Positions 13,619-26,713 of a stretch of DNA of 64,000 nt are shown here, one piece after another. The notes under the pieces were generated by a model. That model worked only from the letters and a program-made list of their open reading frames with translations, had not been told where the DNA came from and searched no databases. Source of the DNA: Maylandia zebra. Taxonomy: Eukaryota > Chordata > Actinopteri > Cichliformes > Cichlidae. How positions within the stretch are numbered: position 1 is the stretch's first letter; each line of letters begins with the position of its first letter. Location: the NCBI RefSeq assembly GCF_041146795.1, contig NC_135187.1, positions 4,227,556-4,291,555 on the forward strand. The letters run 5' to 3'. A program made the translations under genes and the position numbers.

Positions 13619-16600
13619 CTACTTGCTCTCCTGTTTAGCTTCAAGAGGTGTGGTCTCAGCCACCGGAGATGGAGCTGCTGCTGGTGCCTCCACCAGTGGG
13701 ACCTTCTCCTTCACAGGAGAGGCAGGAAGTGTCACAGCAGTGCTGGCACTGGCTGGAGGATCCTCGGTGGACGAGGAAGGAGGAGGTGCGGCACTACTAA
13801 AGCCACGAGCAATCTCATCGAAGGTCTTGCCTTTGGTCTCGGGCACTTTGATGAATGTGAAGATGAAAAAGACGATCAGTAAGCCGGTGAAGATGAGGAA
13901 CACCCACGGGCCCAACCACCCCTGAGGAGAGGAGAGAGCAGAGTCAGAATGATCTACAGCAAAATAAACCACAAGAAAAAAACGATCACCTCTCCCTTAC
14001 TTGAAGTGTGGGGAAGCTCATTCCAACCAGGAAGTTAGCCGTCCAATTACAGCAGCCAGCCAAAGCCATGGCTGCCGGGCGGGGCCCCTGGGAGAACAGC
14101 TCGGCCACAATGAACCATGGGATTGGACCGGGGCCCAGCTCAAACATAGCCACAAAAAGCATGACAGCCAAGATGGCCACGTAGCTCATACCAGGGATTT
14201 TATCCTGCACAGACAAAGAGAATGAGCTACTACTGCAGGATCACAAAGATTAGCTTATCTAACAGTTAGTGAGAGCATGCAATGGTGAATTATTTGCTTT
14301 TCAGTGGAACTAAGTATATTTATTTGCTCCTTAATTATTTATTATTTTGTTTTTAAATTTTTTCCTACGTTTCCACATCTTTATACAAACCACTGACTGA
14401 AAATGGCAAGGGACAAAAATACAGAAAAAAGTAATAATATTAAATAGAATAATTAACCAATTAATTGCTTTTAAATATGTAAATGCTATGGGAAATAACT
14501 GATGGAAATACTGCATCGGCCATTCAATATAGCAACAAAACCAAACAGCTGATGTTGCATTTACTTTTGTTTTGGCTGTGGAGAGAATCAATCACATCTT
14601 TGTTCTTACTCCGTCTCTGTATTGCTCTCTGACGTCACCAAACTCACCAGCAGGAGGGACACAGTCATAAGCAGAGCGCTAACCGCCATCCCACCCAGTC
14701 CCAGGAGGTGCAGAGTCCTGCGCCCTGCTTTCTCCACTAGGAACAACTGTAGGACAGGGACATTGTGAGTGACGTGTGCTTCCCAGCGCACACAAACGCA
14801 TACCAAGATGAAGAAGACACACGGCGGCGTCACTCACAGAAACAATGGTGAAGATGGTGTTGACGACGCCGGCTCCGATGGTGGCGTAGATCGGCTTCTG
14901 CACACCGGCTGAGGAAAAGATCCCAGTGGAGTAATAAAACACCTGAGTGAGGTAGAGAGGATGGAAGTGAGAATATGAGGGATGTAATATTACCTCATTT
15001 ATAACAGTATCAAAATAAATGATGCATATTTTATTTTCCCGCTGACCTCCATCTTTTATAAACCAATTTTTCTATAGGATCCTTCTGGGAGCTGCCAACA
15101 GCGAGAATATAACAGCCCAACCTACCCAACATCCAGGAATAATAGCTACACACAGTTTTATAGCATGACGTTGCTTATAAGACATTTTTTAGTCAAATAA
15201 CAACCTTTAGAGGACTTTTAGCCAATATTTTTTTCAAATTAACTAAAAGATCCAGACATGTAATAACAAATGCTCAGAGCGCTAAACTGCCCTCCATCTG
15301 TGACTCTGACCTGTGGTTTGAGCAATACCTTCTAGCACTGCTGTTATTTTTATTTTTATAACGTATATTTATCAGTTTTATTATATAGATTTTTTTTAAA
15401 ATGAAGGGCACAGGAAGAGCTAAAAATAAACATTAAGCTTCCATCCATCCAAGTCAGGGCCACCAGGGAGGCTGGAGCCCATCCCAGCACTGTCACAGGT
15501 TGCACAGAGGCAGGCAATCACTCTTGTTTATATTCACAACACAGCCAAATTCACCAATTAGCTTAATGCCATGGATGTCTATGGAAGGAAGTCAGAGTAT
15601 CCGAAGTAATCCCACACAGGGATAGGGAGAACAAGCTTCTTTCTGTGAGCTGACAGCACTAACCACCGCAAAGCTGCACCAAAAACAGACAATAAAACCC
15701 ATTAAACTTACAGCGTTAATTCCTGACAGCTGCTGGGAGAGCTGCAGCATGACGGCGATGAAGAGGGGCTGTCGGTACGCTGCCGTGCGGAACAGTTCAG
15801 CGATGGTTACTTTCTTCTCCTTGGCCATCTTGGCGCTCTCCTCCTTCATCTCCTGCAGATCTTTGCTCACATCCTCAGAGCCACGCAGACGCACAAGCAC
15901 TGCGGACAGAACAGAGACAGGTTTTGTTCACCTTTACAGATGCAAAAGACAAAAAAACAAAACAGCAACAACAAGAAGATGTAGACATTCAAGAGTAACA
16001 TGCTGGAACAACAACTTACAGCTATCGGACAGAATTCACCACAGTTCATGTGCAGATTAATTTTCATGGATGTTTATCACACATCAAACTCAGGACAGGC
16101 TCCTGGAATCCATGAACTGCATTTTAAAATGAGCTATAATCTTATAATGGCCACCAGCAGGCACTACACAGCAGGATTCACACAGGCTGAGTTCAAAGTC
16201 TTTTCCGACATAATGTCAGAGTTTGTTTATTTAAAAAAGACAATCTGCATATTTATTCCTTCACAAAAGATTGTGAGTTATAGCAGCTTTGTTTATCGTA
16301 ACCTTTATTCATAACATCAGGACACATTGCTAAATTTTGCTTTCTGTAGAGAATCTGCAGTCACTAAACAGTCACAGTAACTGTGTTTGTTTATCTTATG
16401 GAGGCATGAAGGAGAAGTGGGTCAGGGCCTCAGAGTCAAACCAAACAGGCCACATGTTGAACAGATGCCAAAACCTTCTGTCTGTTCAAGGACTCTCTGA
16501 TCACGCTCGACCTTCCTCCTGACTCCGCTGATCCCACCTCTGTGTATCTGTAACGAATCCCTCTCCTTCTCACTGCTTCTGTCGCTGTAATGCTGCAGTG

Positions 16601-19600
16601 CTGTAGTAACTGCTGAGTCGTTCCAACATTATTACATGAAGACACTGTGTTAGTCAATGGGACCATCTCAAGGTGGTCTTTAGCAGTAATGCTGGTGCTA
16701 ATAGAATACATATTATAGTGTTATAGGTGCCGTGGGGATAGAGACAATAAAGCTAACAACAGTGAATGACTGAAGTTACGTTTCTATTGGTGGTAGTTTA
16801 ATTTAGTTTATTGAAATCCTTATTATCCCCATTAGTAGCAGTTATACAGTAATAGTAGCATTTACAAGACTATACTTGGTATGTGTTGTGCTTCATATAT
16901 TTTAAGGTAAAGTGATTAATTTATTAGTAGACAGTTTCTTTGCTCTTACTTTGAAAGGCCAGCCACTGCTAATGAGCTAGCTCTTGCTAGCTCAGCGTGT
17001 TGTGATGGTTTTGAATATAAGTTTGCTAACTCCAGTCTCTTTTCTTCTACTGCAGCTTCCATTCTGCTCTGGGCTTCTACTGTGAGGTGGTGCGCCATTC
17101 TAATCAGAAGCTAAAAAAAGGTGGTGCTACTGTGACCTCACTGAGGCTTCAGAGGAGAGAGAGAAACACCACCACCAGGTGCAATCCAAGATGTTGGAGT
17201 CCATCCATGCACAGCAGCAGGAAATGCAGTAATGTTGTGTGTCATTGCAGTATATTTATAGATGTATTATTGTGTACCGTTGCGTGCCTCCTCTTCCTGT
17301 TTGAGGTTGATGAGCAGGAAGCGGGGGCTCTCGGGACAGAAAGGCAGCAGGATGCATTGCAGGACAGCGGGGGCCACAGTCAGGGCCAGCAGCAGAGGCC
17401 ACAGGTTGTCTGAACCCAGCAGAGCTTCCAGACCAAAGATCTAGACATCAGGGGACACAGAAAAAGGGTAAAACTGATAAAAACAATAAAACTCAATCAG
17501 TTTGAATGCTTACTGTGTATCCTAGCTGATATCCTCTTGTAGATACTACTATGTAGTAAGACAAGACTAAAGAATATCTTGTTTTAAATTCATGCATAAC
17601 TTTCATATTTCACGGCCTCACAGTTCCTCCACCCCTCCCTGACCCTGGTTCTCCTGGAGGTTTCTCCCTGTTAAAAGGGAGTTTTTCCTTCCCACTGTCA
17701 CCAGGGGGCTTCCTCATAGTGGGCCATCTAATTGTTGGGGTTTTCGCTGATTTATTGTAGACTCTTTACCTTACAATATAAAGCACCTTGAGGTAACTGT
17801 TGTTGTAAATTTGGCGCAATATAAATAAAATTGAATTGAAGTAGAATCACTGTAGTGATCACTTTGGGCGGCTTTTGATCTTTGCTTTGTCACGTTGGCT
17901 TTTTTTCATTTGTAAAAACTAAAAGAAAGATGGTTTGTCCTCATTAGGAATGACATTTGTCTTAGCGTGTGGGACTGTATCCTAAGGTTTCTGTTGTTAA
18001 ATTGTAATTAAGTGAACTTTAACTTTCTGGAAAAGTGTAATGCATTGTAATGCATTTCTTTTCTTGAGTAACGACCACAGCGATGATAATTATCCATATT
18101 AATTAATAATGAATTAACTCCTATAACTCAAAGACTTCTTGATACAAACTAGGTTTAGCTCAGATGCCTGAAATGAACCTAATATACATGTCTTCTGAGC
18201 TTTGACTTAATAAACTTTCAATTCAACTACATTTGATTAAATAGCACCAATTTACAAGAGCAGTCACCTCGAGGCACTTAATATTGTAAAGTAAAACCCC
18301 TGCAGCATTAAACAATCAGATCCGTGCAAAGCTTACTCCAGCAAATTACATTAATTTCCTAAAGCAGTCAAGCAGTCACACATCTCTAGTGTGCAGTTTT
18401 TAGTAGAGCTGCTGACCTGAGCGATCAGGATGCCCACAACCACGCCGAGCTGGTGCAGAGTGCCGAAAGCTCCGCGGAGCGGCGTTGGTGACACCTCGCC
18501 AACATACATGGGAGTCAGGCCAGTAAAAAGGCCACAGAAAAGGCCAATGACCAGACGCCCAGCGATCACCATCTCGTAGGAGGAACAGATGGTGGAGAAG
18601 CCCATAAGGAGGCCGCCGATCACTGCCAGAGAGTTCACCAGGATCATGGAGCGACGCCTGAGGATGAGGAGGTTGAGGAAAGAATATGAATGTTAATGAT
18701 TAAAAAAACAAAAAAATGTACAAAAAAACTCCACAACTTGATGCTAAAACGTTTGACAAAGGAAAACTAACATTTTCAACCAAACTCCAGGGAGGAAAAT
18801 TAAAGCTAATGTAGAAGCCCCAAAGACTGAAACTCCTGGAATGACGTCTCAAGGCTGGTTCCAAAAGTATCCATAGATTTCCATGTTAAAAGGCTTAACT
18901 TTAGTCGAAATAAAAACAAAAAACAGTTTAAATACAGTTTAGGTTATATGGACACCATCTTTTCATTTTGCTAGCCAACACTAGCATTAGCTGTGTGTTA
19001 ACTTCCCAGTAACTTCACATGGTGACTGGCAGCAGACTCACCACAAATAAACAATTTAGAAGGAAATGGAGAAATAAAGGAACAACTCTGGGGAACGTTA
19101 GAGCAGAGCAGCGAACTCAGGACAGACACGCTTCATGAGATCCATTAACAGTAATGGGCTGTGATGGTTCAGCTGTACCGAACAGGAAATGCACAGAGCC
19201 AATGTAGTGAAAAACACTGCTGTGACTTAATGTCCACAAAACTGCTCTAAAAGTAAAAACAACAGTTCTTATAGAGAGGCTGTAACTAAAAGGTTTTTTG
19301 GCTAAAGATGGTGAAAGAAAATAAATCTTGCATGTTACCTATAATATTACACAACAGGATGAAGAAGGTTTCGTACCTGCCAAACCGGTTAGCTATGACA
19401 CCAACACTAAAGGAGCCCACCATGCCGCCCACACTGAAGATGGAAACAGCAACGCTCCAGACAATGGTGCAAACACCAGGGTCGATTTCCTCGTTATATC
19501 GCTTATACCAGGTTACGTTGAAGAAAGATTTGAGTTTCTGTAGGCAAAGATGGATGCACAGACAGAGGATGAGAAAACAGATCAATTCACAGAACTGGCC

Positions 19601-20463
19601 AGACAGAAGAATAGACAGAACATTATAGTATTTGGTATTTTATGTGTTCAATAAACAAAAAAATAACTATATTTAAAACGAAGATAAAGTTAGAAAGTGA
19701 GAAAAGTGGGTAAATGGAGAGATCTGTTTCAACCAAAACAACTTTTTCAAAGAGGGTATTTTTGTTATTTATTCTTTCACATTAATAAAGCACTGACTTT
19801 TATCTCTTAGTTAAGTAAAATAAAAATCTCCCCCAAATTAACACAAACATTTTATAATTTAAGCCTTAATATAATTCTGATGTAAATTTGCTTCTCTGAA
19901 AACAAGCAAAATTAACCCTTTAAAGCCAAGCGCATCATATTTGATACATGTGTTTTTAAGACTTCTACATATTCAGTGTGACAAAAAATGATATAAATTG
20001 CATGACACATTTTTAATGACTAACTTGCAAATATATGTCTGATGTAGCAAATGTGATACAAATTAAAACTCATATATGCAGATTAAGATTTGAGAGATTT
20101 TTATATATTTTGTTTAAAGGTTCAACAAACACTCCATTATCCAAAAAAGTTTTCTGGCAGTTATTTCACGGTTCAGGTTTTAAAGGGTTAAAATGCAGTG
20201 ATGTGAGCACCACAGTTCCTCTGTTATCTTGTGGTTTATGTTCAACCCACCTCGGCTGTAATGCTTGAGAAATCAGATATTTGTATTTGCAATCTTTACA
20301 ATAACTTATATCTCCTACAGTATGAAGCCTACATCACATTAGATTGCTAATATTCACCAACCATCTCTGGAGCATTGATGACTCCTGTGTTGTAACCAAA
20401 CTGCAGAGAGCCGATGACGGCGGTGGCGAGGGAGAACAGGAGATAACCTGTGACCTGCTTGTC
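13619..20463 (-). CDS. slc2a3: Facilitated glucose transporter GLUT3
   Basis: Twelve-helix plasma-membrane hexose uniporter of the SLC2A family. Exons in transcript order: 20362-20463, 19377-19537, 18417-18657, 17278-17440, 15712-15899, 14838-14942, 14648-14746, 14001-14204, 13619-13921, about 520 codons, all phases consistent. Visible hallmarks: [11 protein letters not shown] in helix 1, an NVTW glycosylation site in the first outer loop, NRFGRRRS after helix 2, [28 protein letters not shown] at the end of the first half, QQLSGINA with the QLS glucose-selectivity motif, [20 protein letters not shown] and VPETKGKTF. The C-terminal tail is long and rich in Pro, Ala and Ser. The donor of exon 20362-20463 is weak (GTTGGT), but the join gives INAPEM-KLKSFF as expected. 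The start codon is not in these exons; in family members a small first exon supplies it, and a candidate lies at 28661. SLC2A1 is the main alternative; linkage to phc1 favours slc2a3. Confidence 0.92.
15430..15570 (+). repeat. Dispersed teleost repeat, copy 1 of 3
   Basis: A CCATCCATCC start, a GGCTGGAGCCCATCCCAGC core, a ...TCACTCTTGTTTATATTCACA stretch and TTCACCAATTAGCTTAA match a very common fish dispersed repeat. Diverged copies occur near 42680 and 52325. It lies in a slc2a3 intron. Confidence 0.5.
17611..17842 (+). mobile_element. LINE 3' tail (L2/CR1-like), truncated
   Basis: Contains GTTAAAAGGGAGTTTTTCCT, then ...ATATAAAGCACCTTGAGGTAACT... and ends in ATAAATAAAATTGAATTGAA. This is the familiar 3' tail of abundant teleost non-LTR elements that end in short ATTGA repeats. 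Only the tail is present, as expected for 5'-truncated insertions. It sits in a slc2a3 intron. A small related scrap (AAAGCTCTTTGAGGCGACT) is at about 43840. Confidence 0.7.
19912..20191. mobile_element. piggyBac-like MITE with TTAA target duplication
   Basis: The segment is bounded by TTAA on both sides. Inside, CCCTTTAAAGCC at the left end is mirrored by GGTTTTAAAGGG at the right end, one mismatch over the 12 bases. TTAA duplication plus CCC-starting inverted repeats is the piggyBac signature. There is no transposase ORF. It lies in the slc2a3 intron between exons 20362-20463 and 19377-19537. Confidence 0.7.
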
Positions 20464-22289
20464 CTGGACGGAGAAAGAAGGGGAATGAAAGGAGGAAGAG
20501 GAGAAGGGAGAAGAAGAGGTATGACAAAGATATTGAATATGAAATTTTATATCATAATGGGATTTTAAATCATTGCAGGAGGCAGACAGATGCAATAAAA
20601 TGCAGAAGCTGACGCCAGACAGGTCAGAGATGCAGCGTCACAGGAGCAGTGATAGCAGGAATCAAACGGTGAAGTCACTCGGGCTGCACGTAGAAGCGCT
20701 CACATGTAGGGACACACACTTACTCGTCATCTTTGAACTCTAATTAACATACCTGCTGCTACCACAAATCACTGCTATTTATTCTTCAGAGGACGTTCTT
20801 AAGGTTAAAGGCAAATAGAAAAATCATGAAAAGATATACTCGAAACAATAATACACAAAAAACTCAAGTGCCTTCTGGGTAGAGCCATGGCTCTGTGATC
20901 AGCTGTTTTCCTGCTTGTGTTTGTCCTTCCTGAAGATAATCAACTGAATGCAGACGAAATTCAATCCTGAAGCCGTCATCTGGTCCTGCAACAGAACCGG
21001 GCCTCATAACACAATCTATTCATCTATTTAATGAAATTAGGGTGTGTGATAAAGGAGCCATCACTGTTGTTATTGCAATCAGATGTTCGTAAGCTTCAGT
21101 AATGCTGATAAGATATGATGAAGAGTTTTATCAGGGTGGGTTTGCTCTTTAAGTATCATGCTTCTGTTATTGCTTTTACTGCTTTTATTTCTAAACTGAA
21201 ATAATGGCTTAATTAAGATTTACTTTTGCCACATTACCCTTATCTTAAGGATAAATAACATTCTTTCTTTTGCATTATTTGATTAGTTGTGTTCCATAAA
21301 CCCAGACTCTGAAGGTCTGAAGCTAGTCTGCTACTCCTGGTTCTGGTTCCAAGTCTAGATGGGCATCCAGCGTAAAACCTAATCAAATATGTCGATCCCT
21401 CTGCTGTGGTGACCCGCTCAGCAGCTGAATGCGTTTTTTGAGTGATGATTCTACACGTGCAACTTTTGTCCCCATTATCATCAAAATGTAAGTTATAGCT
21501 TGCTCACTATTCATTTAGGTAAGCACTTAAAAATAACTGCCTGGAGGCATTTTCAGGTTGACTGGCAAGAGTTGCTTCTGGAAGGACTTTGGTACAACCA
21601 GGTGCAGGATATTTGTTCTGCTTGAAAAGTTAGATTCAATATTTGTGAGTCTGCTATATTTAGAGTGCAGATTGCCCTTCACTTTTCTTCATTGCCTTCT
21701 GCACAGTGCAATGACTTTAAAATCATAATTGAAATACATTTAATATAATAAGCTTGCTATGGATTATGCTAAATCAACAGCACAATAAAGTGTGCAGGAA
21801 ATAAAATCCCTGTAGCTTTTTCTCTCTCCCTCTGATTGGTCGTGTTTAACCAACACCCCTGAGACAAAAAAAATCCTGAGAAGTGCAGTGTACGCTAATA
21901 ATATGTGACCTCGCCGTGATATTGTTGTACCAAGGGCAGCATATCACCTGAGGCCCATCGACATCTCTATGCGGCCTCAAAAACAGCAGTCAGTTCCGCC
22001 CCGTCAGCAGTGGGTCTCCTTATTACCAGCTGCATGCTGAATTACTAACATCAGCAGAAACAAAGACACAGTGGCCCAATTTCTGCTGCTGTGACCCAGT
22101 TTGACCTGAATCTCATGACTAGGATCAATTTCTCAAACATAAGTATAGAGTTCTTTGATAAAGTCGACCTTCATTGACCCTTGATTGTTAACAGGAGGGA
22201 TTAAAACAACAGCGCCATCATGAAAACTGTGCTTTGAGATCCATGATAAGTAACTGTGATCTGTATAGGAGTCTAATGGGAGTGTAATG

Positions 22290-22950
22290 TAAAGAAATTT
22301 ACTTGCTGGAATGTGTTAATAATCTGGCAGCGGCATTTGGTGTTGTCTGGAGATGTGAAAAGATAATTGATCTAAGTCAAGAAACAAGCTATTACAATAA
22401 TCTAATCACAAAGGCACAAATGCAGGAACTCCAGTTCCATCAAAGAGACCACATGTTGCAATTTAGAAATGTTCCTCAAATGGGAAAAAAAAGGAATGAA
22501 ACACTGATTTTACATGCAAGTCAAAACCCAGAGAGGCATCAAATATAACACCAAGATTTCAGACACTGTGACTGAACAATAGGATGTAAGAGTTTGACTG
22601 AAATTAGAATATAAACCAGGAGGGGCTATGACCATGGCCTCAGCTTTGTTGGTGTGTAAGACAAGGTGAGAGTGTCAATCACTGATATGGGTTAAACATT
22701 GTAGTAAGCTTATATATATAGCCTTTGCAGGTGTTGACACTTGGACATTTGAATGTCATCAGCATATAATTGGAACAAAAAATAATTCAGAAAAAGATTT
22801 AATGATGACAGCTAAGGGAAGGAAGTAGAAAAATGTAATGGGCCTAGGACTGAACCTTGTGGAACCCCACAGGTTAGAGAAGCAGTGTTAGAGTAGAACT
22901 AAGAGAGACAGAACATAAGAGAAAACTCCCATCCAATACACAAGAAAAAA
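22290..22950 (-). pseudogene. LINE reverse transcriptase fragment, 3' half
   Basis: Read on the minus strand with frameshifts, this shows CGVPQGSVLGPI (RT motif), then LYADDIQMS (catalytic YADD), an NLGVILD-like block and LDYCNSL. This order is standard for L2/CR1-type non-LTR retrotransposons. Several stops and frame changes show it is dead. It is the downstream half of the element whose upstream half is at 24173-24360. Confidence 0.75.
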
Positions 22951-24172
22951 ACAGTTAAATGCCGAGCCTAATGACTATTTCTATCGTTACAACGCCGTTA
23001 CCGTTACTAACAAGAAAATGAGGTGCGGCCGCGTTACTATTTTTCAACAAACAGACGGTTGAAGCTGTGTTCAGCTTACCGCATCTTATATGGTGTTTTT
23101 TCCTGAATAGTTTTGTCACGTTTACTGTCTAAGGACAGCACTAGCAAGCACTCTCTGCTTATGAGCAAAAACCCCCCAAAAACAATAAAAAAACAAAACA
23201 AAAACCTTTCGTGTTGGTGGAAAAATGCACCATGTCGACCAATCAAAAAATGATATGGGAACATGACATTTGGTTGTTTAGGAAGAGGGGAAGTTTTAGG
23301 AGTGACGGTGAGAGAGAGAGAGAGAGAGAGAAAGAAATACTGCAGAAAAAAAGAGAGAGAGAGAGAGTTTTGAGATGTGAGATATTTGTGACGTTTAGCA
23401 TGTTTGGAGTGTGTAGGTAATGTGTTGTGTTATGTAGTTAGTGTGTAGTGTTGTGGATAGTTTTGTGTTGTGTGTCAGATCAATGAGGTGACTGCTGTCT
23501 CCAGGTAGAAACAGGAGTGATACACCTGCTGCTGGCAGACCTGCAAGTATCAGGCTGTGATGTTTATAGTGGACAGAAATTATTTTTTTAGAGTGGCACA
23601 AATAATTTGCGTGACATCTTATTGAAATCAGAACAGCTGATTGTTCTGTAAATAGTTTGAAATGGTTATTTTAAAAAAAAAGGGTAAAAGGTAAAAGGCT
23701 GCAAATAACTTGTGCATATGATTTTAAAATTGACAATTTATATTTGCATTTAAAGAAATATGATTCATTAAACATGTTTGTGGTTGTTACAGTAAAAAAA
23801 ATATAACTTTTTCTACTGGGATTTTATGTTTTTTGTTTGATTTTAGATCAATTGTGTTAATACAGTATGTCAAAATGAAAACATGACTGTAAATTCAGAC
23901 ACGTGAGGTTGTGCTGAAAAGAATGATACCAAACAAGGCAAACAAATAGTTTTTAAAGGTGAAATGTAGAGGAAACATCAAAAGTAGTAAAACATGGCCA
24001 GTTATACCCTGGACCCCAGAGGGTTAAACTTTTTTTTTTTAAGTAACACAATAGTTACTTTTCAAGTAATTAATTACTTTTAGAACATTGTAACTCAGTT
24101 ACTAACTCAGTTACTTTTTTGAAGAAGTAACTATAATTAATTACTTTTTCAAAGTAACTTGCCCAACACTGG
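22951..24172. mobile_element. hAT-like insertion inside the LINE
   Basis: The LINE reading frame stops at FDTLD (24173) and resumes below 22950. The DNA between has a right end reading, on the minus strand, CAGTGTTGGGCAAGTTACTT, the common terminus of nonautonomous teleost hAT elements with TAACG/GTTAC-rich ends. A related GTTAC-rich block is at about 22985-23040. The left inverted repeat is not intact, so the exact left boundary is uncertain. It includes (GA)n tracts at 23310-23365. Confidence 0.5.
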
Positions 24173-24360
24173 TCAAGAGTATCAAAGACTGCACTTTGAT
24201 CAAGTAAAACAATTAAAAAAGAATTGCCTGGATCAGAATAGCTTATTAAAAAGACGAGTCTCAGTCTGTCATGTTGCATGACAGGGATGTGAATGTACTT
24301 AAAACAACTGGTACCCTCATTTTTATTTCTTGAGATTAAATAAATCATAAAGTGCACTCT
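24173..24360 (-). pseudogene. LINE reverse transcriptase fragment, motif A half
   Basis: The minus-strand frame reads ...SDPGNSFLIVLLDQSAVFDT..., matching the RT domain motif LLDLSAAFDTVDH of L2/CR1-like elements. It belongs with 22290-22950 and is split by the hAT insertion. Confidence 0.7.
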
Positions 24361-25049
24361 TTGGATATAAAGACTATTTTGCTTCTCCCGTCCTTAAGGA
24401 TTTGTGTAAAATATAAAAATAATCAATAATCCTCTGAGACACCACAAACTAAAAGCCTCGACATCTCTCTGGGTGTGTCTGCTAATGGACATCAGAGCAT
24501 TTGTCTGTATTTAATGGATGTTATGATATAAACAATCACCAAAAAAGATTATCTTTAAACTGCAATTAAAATTTTGAAAACTAGAAAATATCTGCAAACA
24601 TGTGGCTGCCAAACAGTGGTGCTGCATGTTAAACCTGTGGAGTAAGGACCTTCAAGTGTTCATTTATTATTATTAGGCTCATATGACCTCAAAATCAACA
24701 TAGAGGTTATATGACTGAACTGACTGATGAAGAAGAAGAAGAGAAGAAGAAATCAGTGGCTTGCACCAACTACAAGGGGTCAACCTAAACACTGTAACTG
24801 CTGTAAGGTGAGAAGATGGAGCCGTTTTACACAATTGTTACATAGTTACTGAAGGCTGTAATAAGTTTCTGTGAAAAAAAGAGTCAGAATTTGTGAATGC
24901 AGCCCTCCTCACGTGTCTGAAATCATCAGCATCAGTTCAGCTGAAAGTTAATTAACCGAGACACAGAAAAAAGGCCTCCAGCATGACGTAGGAACAAAAT
25001 GAAATTCAGAGTGTCTTAGCTGTAAACCGCTCTCCCATATCCTATGACA

Positions 25050-25150
<101 letters not shown>

Positions 25151-26644
25151 TTCTTTCTACATTTGACCTCAGTTTCACCTTTGTCTTCCTCTCCGTCATC
25201 CTTTTCATCCTTTTTTTTTGTCAAGTCACAGTGACTCAGTAGAATTCGTCAGTCACCTGACAGCACCCAAAATATCTCAAATAGCGATCAATGAGAAGGT
25301 TAAATGTCTGTACAGCTACATTTCAGCTACACTTTGACATCTGTGATCCAGAGGATTGTAACCTGTCCATCTACTGTGTCTGGGGGACACATTCTTTCTT
25401 CTAACTGCCGAAGCTCTTCTTGATTTTATGAATGAAACACTTTATGATTATATTTTGAATTATGAAGGTATATCCAACTGGATTTCAAGCATTTTATTCA
25501 CATTACTGCAAACATTTGAAGGACTTAATGGTCCTTTTAAGAGAACCTGTTTCATGCAAGGGCGTGTCCAGGAAAAGGAGAGGGTGGTGCCAGCAGATTG
25601 GACCTTAATGTTGTCCCAATCCCACTGGACTGGACTATTCTGGACTATCTGCAACATTTAAGTGATGTAATCATTACTTAATCAATAATTATGGTCCACT
25701 AATATGCCACTTTGTCTGTGATTATTTGTGATGAGTACTTTTACTTAATTACTTCAAGTATATTTTCTAAAACACTCTCAGAAAAGCACTCTTAGACTAC
25801 TCAGGTAGAAGTTAGATTTTTACTTAAGTAAACAACCTAAATCTTCTTTTACTACTTTGCTAATGACTCAATCAATATAAAACAATTAGCTTAATAATAG
25901 GACTCCTGCAGAGTTCCATATTTCATTTAATACCATTTGATTTAGTGCACATGTCTGTGCCTAAGCCTGGAAATTAGGATTTTCTAAACCAGTTTTCTAC
26001 ACTGTATAGTTCTGATAATATACTCTTCCAAGTCATTATTCTTGGTCTCCCACGTCTTAAAAAAACCCCTGGAAACACCTCTGGTTTCATGCAGACAAAT
26101 GTAATAATCAAGCTCCTAAAAACACTCTAAACAGGAGAAGGACAAACTTGGTAGTAGCCTGTTGCACCAAACACATTTGCTGAACAGATGCTGTGTTACT
26201 ATGGCAACCTGTCTCATGATAACAGCAGCAGATCACACTGTTCCAGTGTGCAGAAATCCTCCCTGATACAGCAGAACACAGATTTAACAAACAGATATTT
26301 CTGTGTCGTTTATACAACCTACATGTCATTTAGTACAACTGTGTGTATCAGATGATCACATGACGCATACATTAGACCTCTGTGCTCATACTGCATCTTT
26401 TTTTTTAACACAACGTGTGTACATTTAAACCTCCACCCCTTATTCCACTCCTCTGTCCATCCATCCAAGAACGCCCACAGCTCCCCCTCCTCCCTCCTTC
26501 ATCTCCATGGCAACAGCCTGGAGGTGACACGTTTATTGACAGAGGCTGAAAGTAACCACTGTGCAGCAAACATGCGGCAGCGTCTCATTCACTAAAGTAT
26601 CACTAATCCACAGCAGCGCTGCACGGAGGTGTGTGTGCATGCGT

Positions 26645-26645
<1 letters not shown>

Positions 26646-26711
<66 letters not shown>
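26646..26711. repeat. (CA)n microsatellite, about 66 bp
   Basis: Perfect CA dinucleotide run, preceded by TGTGTGCATGCGTG, which can pair with it. Confidence 0.97.

Positions 26712-26713
<2 letters not shown>

Noticed and set aside
20690-20750. ATGACGA followed by a GTAAGT donor as a possible slc2a3 first exon
   Set aside because: It ends in phase 1 while the next exon needs phase 0, so the join would shift the frame.
21290-21430. Possible non-LTR retrotransposon tail (GGGCATCCAGCGTAAAAC)
   Set aside because: Too short and degenerate to call as a feature.
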